DNA of 36,178 nucleotides, from NCBI GenBank assembly GCA_019695115.1, contig JAIBAP010000013.1:1-36178 (forward strand), read 5' to 3'. Shown here piece by piece: positions 31,852-36,178 of the stretch (position 1 is the first letter of the stretch; each line of letters opens with the position of its first letter). The notes under the pieces are model-generated. The model made no database searches. It saw only the letters and a list, made by a program, of their open reading frames with translations, and had not been told where the DNA came from. The translations under genes and the position numbers were made by a program. The stretch is from Caldilineales bacterium (GTDB lineage Bacteria; Chloroflexota; Anaerolineae; J102).

Positions 31852-31880
31852 TTGACACCAAGTGTAGCTTCTGCTACTAT
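31852..31880 (+). promoter_or_regulatory. Near-consensus promoter TTGACA-N17-TACTAT (gntR)
   Basis: TTGACA (31852-31857), 17-nt spacer and TACTAT (31875-31880) share TGCTACTATACCTT with the promoter at 30540. The boxes match position for position, while the spacers differ. The identical ACCTT downstream of the -10 suggests a shared control site. Confidence 0.75.
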
Positions 31881-31957
31881 ACCTTGCTAGATGTCACCCC
31901 GAAATCGTTGTCCATTCACACTCACTCAATCTTGCGAGGCAACACAGAAGGTGAATT

Positions 31958-32755
31958 GTGTTCGATCGCACCGGGCCGACGCCTATCTACGTGCAGGTCA
32001 AAGAATGGATACGGCAACAAATCCTGAGCGGCGTCTGGCCCAGGCACTATCGGCTGCCCCCTGAGATCGACCTGGCCGCAACCTGGCAACTCAACCGGGG
32101 GACGGTGCGAAAGGCAATTGGGGAGCTGGTGGAGGAGGGGACGCTTCTGCGGACGCACGGGCGAGGGACTTTTGTCGCCTCCGACGCCCTGGATCAGGCG
32201 CTAGCCGAGCGTTTGGTAACCTTTTCGGAAGACCTGATCAACCGCGGCATTCCCTTTTCGACCAGGGTGTTGGAGCAAGTTGTATTGCACGCGCAGGAGG
32301 AGTTGGCTGCCAGATTCGAGCTATCACCTGAGGCAAAACTGTTCTTTCTCAAACGTCTGCGTCTGGTGGATGGCGTGCCGATCATCGTGCTGCACAACTA
32401 TGTCGTCTACGGCTACTGTCCAGGCATCGAAAGGGTTGATTTCACGCGCCATCGCTTGTTCGAGGTGTTGGAAAAGCACTTCGGGCTGCAATTGCACCAC
32501 GGGCGGCGTTGGTTTCAGGCGCAGCGCGCCGACGCCGAAGCCGCCGATCTGTTGGGCATCCCCGGCGGCGAGCCGGTGATGTACATCGAACAACGCTCGC
32601 AGTTGGAAGACAACGCCCTGGTCGAATTTTCGGAACTGTGGCTGCGCGGCGATCGTTTCCGGCTGACGGCAGAACTGCGGCGCGATGCGTTGCGCGCCGA
32701 CGCGGTGACACTGAACATGGTGCAGCATGCAGACAACGCCGTCCATTCGATCTAA
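31958..32755 (+). CDS. GntR family (HutC/UTRA) transcriptional regulator
   Basis: This 265-aa protein starts at GTG 31958 after GAAGGTG. Residues 8-75 are the GntR winged helix (PIYVQVKEWIRQQILSGVWP, LPPEIDLAATWQLNRGTVRK, LLRTHGRGTFV). Residues 95-235 are a UTRA ligand-binding domain (PVMYIEQRS, FSELWLRGDRFRL). It probably represses the surrounding transport genes and is released by a sugar or sugar phosphate. Both promoters with the TATACCTT box are candidate targets. Located 12 nt before the permease start. Confidence 0.92.
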   Translation: MFDRTGPTPIYVQVKEWIRQQILSGVWPRHYRLPPEIDLAATWQLNRGTVRKAIGELVEEGTLLRTHGRGTFVASDALDQALAERLVTFSEDLINRGIPFSTRVLEQVVLHAQEELAARFELSPEAKLFFLKRLRLVDGVPIIVLHNYVVYGYCPGIERVDFTRHRLFEVLEKHFGLQLHHGRRWFQAQRADAEAADLLGIPGGEPVMYIEQRSQLEDNALVEFSELWLRGDRFRLTAELRRDALRADAVTLNMVQHADNAVHSI

Positions 32756-32767
32756 GGAGCACTGACC

Positions 32768-33811
32768 GTGAGCGAACTGGCAACGACAGACACCGACAGT
32801 CACAGAGAAGCGATGGGGCTGGCAAACCGGGTGCGGAGGCTGTTCCTGGCGCGGGAGACGGGCGTCTTCATCGCCCTGCTCCTGATGTCTTTGTTCTTGT
32901 GGCAAGCCACGCCGGCCTTCATGAGCGTCCGCAATTTGCTCAATGTGGGCCGGCAGGTGTCGCTGCTGGGCATCATGGCCGTGGGCATGACCTTCGTCTT
33001 GATCAGCCGCGAGGTGGACCTGTCGGTGGGGGCCACCTACGCTCTGGCCGGGCTGACGGCGGGTATGTTGATCATCGCTGGCTGGAATCTCTGGCTGGCG
33101 ATTGCCGTTGGTCTGCTGATCGGCACGATCATCGGCGGCATCAACGGCGTCATCTCCACCTATGGTCTGCTGCCTTCTTTCATCACCACGCTCGGCATGA
33201 TGAGCGTGGTGCGCGGGATCGCTTTGCTCATCACCGATGGCCAGCCGGTGACGGTGAACGCGCAGAAGGGCGCCAATCCCGCCACATTGGAGACGTTCTA
33301 CTTCCTGGGCCAGGGCCAGCTCTTCGGCGTGATCCCGATGCAACTGGTGTTCTTCATCATTGTCGCCATCATGGGCTGGATTCTGCTCTCGCGCACCGTG
33401 TTCGGGTTCCGGGTCTATGCCGTGGGCGGGAGCGACAAAGCGGCGCGGGTGTCGGGCATCAAGGTCTTCAACATCAAAATCCTGGCCTTCGTGCTCATAG
33501 GCTTTCTGGCCGCGCTCTCTGGCATCCTCAGCCTGGCCTTTCTCCCCAGCGGTCAGGCCGGGCGCACGGGCGTCGGCACCGAATTGGACGTCATCGCTGC
33601 CGCCATCGTCGGCGGGGCATCGCTGAGCGGCGGCGAAGGCACCATCCTCGGCACCATCCTCGGTGTGCTGATCATCGGCGTGTTGCGCAATGGTTTGGTG
33701 CTCATGGGCATTTCTCCCTTCTGGCAACAGGCGATCATCGGCGCTGTCATCATCCTGGCCGTTGGCATCGACAAATGGACGGGCGTCCGCCGCCGAGCCG
33801 CGCGTCGCTAA
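32768..33811 (+). CDS. Ribose-type sugar ABC transporter permease (RbsC-like)
   Basis: This 347-aa protein has eight or more membrane helices and the family stretches LNVGRQVSLLGIMAVGMTFV with SREVDLSVGA, GINGVISTYGLLPSFITTLG, YAVGGSDKAARVSGIKV, and the coupling region IVGGASLSGGEGT. Start GTG 32768 follows AAGGAG. It forms the membrane channel of a CUT2-class importer with the binding protein at 33901 and the ATPase at 36010. Length is slightly long at the N terminus. Confidence 0.93.
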   Translation: MSELATTDTDSHREAMGLANRVRRLFLARETGVFIALLLMSLFLWQATPAFMSVRNLLNVGRQVSLLGIMAVGMTFVLISREVDLSVGATYALAGLTAGMLIIAGWNLWLAIAVGLLIGTIIGGINGVISTYGLLPSFITTLGMMSVVRGIALLITDGQPVTVNAQKGANPATLETFYFLGQGQLFGVIPMQLVFFIIVAIMGWILLSRTVFGFRVYAVGGSDKAARVSGIKVFNIKILAFVLIGFLAALSGILSLAFLPSGQAGRTGVGTELDVIAAAIVGGASLSGGEGTILGTILGVLIIGVLRNGLVLMGISPFWQQAIIGAVIILAVGIDKWTGVRRRAARR

Positions 33812-33900
33812 ACACACAAGGAGGTCACCCGCTTTATCGATCTGGTTGTTCGCATCATCTATCGATCATTTCTACGTTCTGCTGTGGAGGAAGACTCAAC

Positions 33901-35892
33901 ATGAAGCACAAAATTCGATTCGTTCCCCTCTTCGTGGTCGTGATCCTGGCGCTCTTGCTGGCCGCCTGCGCGGCTCCCGCGCCTGCGCCCGCCACCCAGG
34001 CCCCCGCCGAACCGACCGCAGCCCCGACCGCAGCCCCGACCGCAGAGCCAACAGCGGCCCCGACCGAGGCGCCAACCGCAGCGCCAGCGGAAGGTGCGTT
34101 CACGCTGGCGCCGGCCATCGCCGACGACGTGAAGGCAGGCAAGCCGCTGAAGATCTACGTCTCGTACCACGATGTCTCCAACGAGTTCGCGCCCTTCCTC
34201 AAGGCCGGCGTCGAGAAGGCCGCCGCCGACCTGGGCGTGGAGGCCAAATTCGTCGGCCCTGTCGGCGCTGACGCCGAGAAGCAGATCGCCGAACTGGAGA
34301 ACCTGGTGCAGGCAGGCGTGGATGGCCTGGCCATCTCCTCGGTCAGCACCGACGCCCTCGCCCCCGTCATCAACCGCTTCCTCGAGGCCGGCATCCCGGT
34401 CGTCACCTACAACACCGACAACCCCGACTCCAACCGCCTTGCCTTCGCCGGCCAAGACCTGGTCACCTCCGGCTACGAGGCCGCCAAAGTCCTGGCCGAA
34501 CTCCTCGGCGGCAAAGGTGACGTCATCATCACCACCCTCGACGCCGCCGCCCAGTGGTCCATCGACCGCGAGAAAGGCGCTCGCCAGGGCTTCGCCGAGT
34601 ACCCCGACATCAAAGTCCTCACCACCGTCAACACCGGCACCGAACCCCAGCAGATCTACGCCGCCGTCGAGAACGCCATGCTCGCCAACCCCACCGTCAC
34701 CGGCGCCCTCTCGCTGGAATGCTGCTCGACCCCGGCCCTGGGTGAATACGTCAAGCGCAACAACCTCAAGGACAAGGTCACCGTTGTCGGCTTCGATGAA
34801 CTGCCCGCCACCCTCGAATTGATCAAGGACGGCTACATCGCCGGCTCCGTCTCCCAGGCCCCCGAACGCCAGGGCTACGAGGCCGTCAACATGCTCGTCA
34901 AGTTCCTCAAAGAGGGCCAGGCCGCCAGCGTCGATACCGGCATCGAGGTCATCGACCTCAAAAACCTCGACAAATACCTGGGCGGGGAGGCCGCAGCGCC
35001 GGCGTTCACGCTGGCGCCGGCCATCGCCGACGACGTGAAGGCAGGTAAGCCGCTGAAGATCTACGTCTCGTACCACGATGTCTCCAACGAGTTCGCACCC
35101 TTCCTCAAGGCCGGCGTCGAGAAGGCCGCCGCCGACCTGGGTGTGGAGGCCAAGTTCGTCGGCCCTGTCGGCGCTGACGCCGAGAAGCAGATCGCCGAAC
35201 TGGAGAACCTGGTGCAGGCAGGCGTGGATGGCCTGGCCATCTCCTCGGTCAGCACCGACGCCCTCGCCCCCGTCATCAACCGCTTCCTCGAGGCCGGCAT
35301 CCCGGTCGTCACCTACAACACCGACAACCCCGACTCCAACCGCCTTGCCTTCGCCGGCCAAGACCTGGTCACCTCCGGCTACGAGGCCGCCAAAGTCCTG
35401 GCCGAACTCCTCGGCGGCAAAGGTGACGTCATCATCACCACCCTCGACGCCGCCGCCCAGTGGTCCATCGACCGCGAGAAAGGCGCTCGCCAGGGCTTCG
35501 CCGAGTACCCCGACATCAAAGTCCTCACCACCGTCAACACCGGCACCGAACCCCAGCAGATCTACGCCGCCGTCGAGAACGCCATGCTCGCCAACCCCAC
35601 CGTCACCGGCGCCCTCTCGCTGGAATGCTGCTCGACCCCGGCCCTGGGTGAATACGTCAAGCGCAACAACCTCAAGGACAAGGTCACCGTTGTCGGCTTC
35701 GATGAACTGCCCGCCACCCTCGAATTGATCAAGGACGGCTACATCGCCGGCTCCGTCTCCCAGGCCCCCGAACGCCAGGGCTACGAGGCCGTCAACATGC
35801 TCGTCAAGTTCCTCAAAGAGGGCCAGGCCGCCAGCGTCGATACCGGCATCGAGGTCATCGACCTCAAAAACCTCGACAAATACCTGAAGTAG
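33901..35892 (+). CDS. Substrate-binding lipoprotein with two near-identical binding domains
   Basis: This 663-aa protein has a lipoprotein signal (LLLAAC, lipid-anchored C23), a Pro/Thr/Ala linker (24-65), then two CUT2-type periplasmic binding domains in tandem. Each has KIYVSYHDVSNEFAPFLKAG, DGLAISSVSTDALAPVINRF, GIPVVTYNTDNPDSNRLAFA and KVTVVGFDELPATLELIKDG. The second copy begins at residue 369, offset by exactly 302 codons, joined by GGEAAAPA. The copies are identical in protein sequence. Start ATG 33901 follows GGAGG. Binding proteins of this class normally have one such domain. Confidence 0.9.
   Translation: MKHKIRFVPLFVVVILALLLAACAAPAPAPATQAPAEPTAAPTAAPTAEPTAAPTEAPTAAPAEGAFTLAPAIADDVKAGKPLKIYVSYHDVSNEFAPFLKAGVEKAAADLGVEAKFVGPVGADAEKQIAELENLVQAGVDGLAISSVSTDALAPVINRFLEAGIPVVTYNTDNPDSNRLAFAGQDLVTSGYEAAKVLAELLGGKGDVIITTLDAAAQWSIDREKGARQGFAEYPDIKVLTTVNTGTEPQQIYAAVENAMLANPTVTGALSLECCSTPALGEYVKRNNLKDKVTVVGFDELPATLELIKDGYIAGSVSQAPERQGYEAVNMLVKFLKEGQAASVDTGIEVIDLKNLDKYLGGEAAAPAFTLAPAIADDVKAGKPLKIYVSYHDVSNEFAPFLKAGVEKAAADLGVEAKFVGPVGADAEKQIAELENLVQAGVDGLAISSVSTDALAPVINRFLEAGIPVVTYNTDNPDSNRLAFAGQDLVTSGYEAAKVLAELLGGKGDVIITTLDAAAQWSIDREKGARQGFAEYPDIKVLTTVNTGTEPQQIYAAVENAMLANPTVTGALSLECCSTPALGEYVKRNNLKDKVTVVGFDELPATLELIKDGYIAGSVSQAPERQGYEAVNMLVKFLKEGQAASVDTGIEVIDLKNLDKYLK
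34099..35886 (+). repeat. 906-bp in-frame tandem duplication in the binding-protein gene
   Basis: Unit 1 is 34099-35004 and unit 2 starts at 35005. By eye they differ at four third-codon positions only, all within the first 170 bp (GGC/GGT, GCG/GCA, GGC/GGT, AAA/AAG); the remaining roughly 700 bp appear identical. This means a very recent event, gene conversion, or an assembly artefact. Confidence 0.88.
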
Positions 35893-35920
35893 TAGACTCG
35901 AGCCAGTTTACGCAGAATCG

Positions 35921-36178
<258 letters not shown>

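Noticed and set aside
32324-33817. 497-aa minus-strand ORF
   Set aside because: Antisense to gntR and the permease; His/Gln/Asp-rich composition typical of a shadow frame.
33859-35361. 500-aa minus-strand ORF with internal repeat
   Set aside because: The repeat merely mirrors the tandem duplication of the binding-protein gene on the plus strand.

Overview
This is a GC-rich bacterial segment, most likely from a Chloroflexota bacterium (Anaerolineae/Caldilineae-like). That is an inference from secreted lamin-tail proteins with TPTPT linkers, clusters pairing a URO-D-family protein with a ribose-type ABC transporter, and many degenerate 7-nt tandem arrays between genes. There is no rRNA, tRNA or other decisive marker. 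No CRISPR array or intact transposase was seen.

Layout. 1-1855 (-): 3' part of a secreted multi-domain lamin-tail protein running off the left edge. 1856-4110: a scrambled accessory patch with two partial copies of the 5' end of the methylase gene at 4115, each joined to a hicA tail; a three-gene TA-like operon whose HEPN toxin is cut short; and a collapsed hicBA locus. 4115-5851 (+): a methyltransferase-nuclease fusion. 6125-13242 (+): a seven-gene cluster (DoxX/DoxD-like membrane protein, DUF2064 transferase, GT2, SAM methyltransferase, two SPASM-type radical SAM enzymes, GT-C membrane glycosyltransferase), three of whose spacers are filled by perfect 7-nt-period arrays.

13267-25497 (-) is a catabolic block: FdrA and a DUF1116 protein (oxamate carbamoyltransferase-type subunits), a cyclase-family hydrolase, and a molybdenum hydroxylase in M-S-L order. 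It is interrupted by a Fic protein, a lone nucleotidyltransferase cassette, an AT-rich island, a relBE-like pair with a frameshifted toxin, a four-helix-bundle gene, and a higBA remnant between coxS and coxL. 25594-26378 (-) is an apparently intact PIN/MerR-HTH pair. 26568-29561 (+) holds a Dyp-type peroxidase and a DUF234-type ATPase. 29467-30430 (-) holds two deletion chimeras: HTH-XdhC, and receiver domain-histidine kinase tail.

30636-36178 (+) is a probable carbohydrate uptake and use operon: URO-D-family protein, GntR/UTRA regulator, ribose-type permease, a substrate-binding lipoprotein with a tandemly duplicated binding domain, and the start of the ABC ATPase. Two TTGACA-N17-TACTAT promoters sharing a downstream box precede its first two genes.

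Three themes stand out. First, 7-nt arrays with different unit sequences fill stop-to-start spacers on both strands and also occur inside one coding sequence. Second, at least four toxin-antitoxin loci have a damaged toxin. Third, several small cassettes carry duplicated ends of neighbouring genes, a footprint of repeated insertion and recombination.
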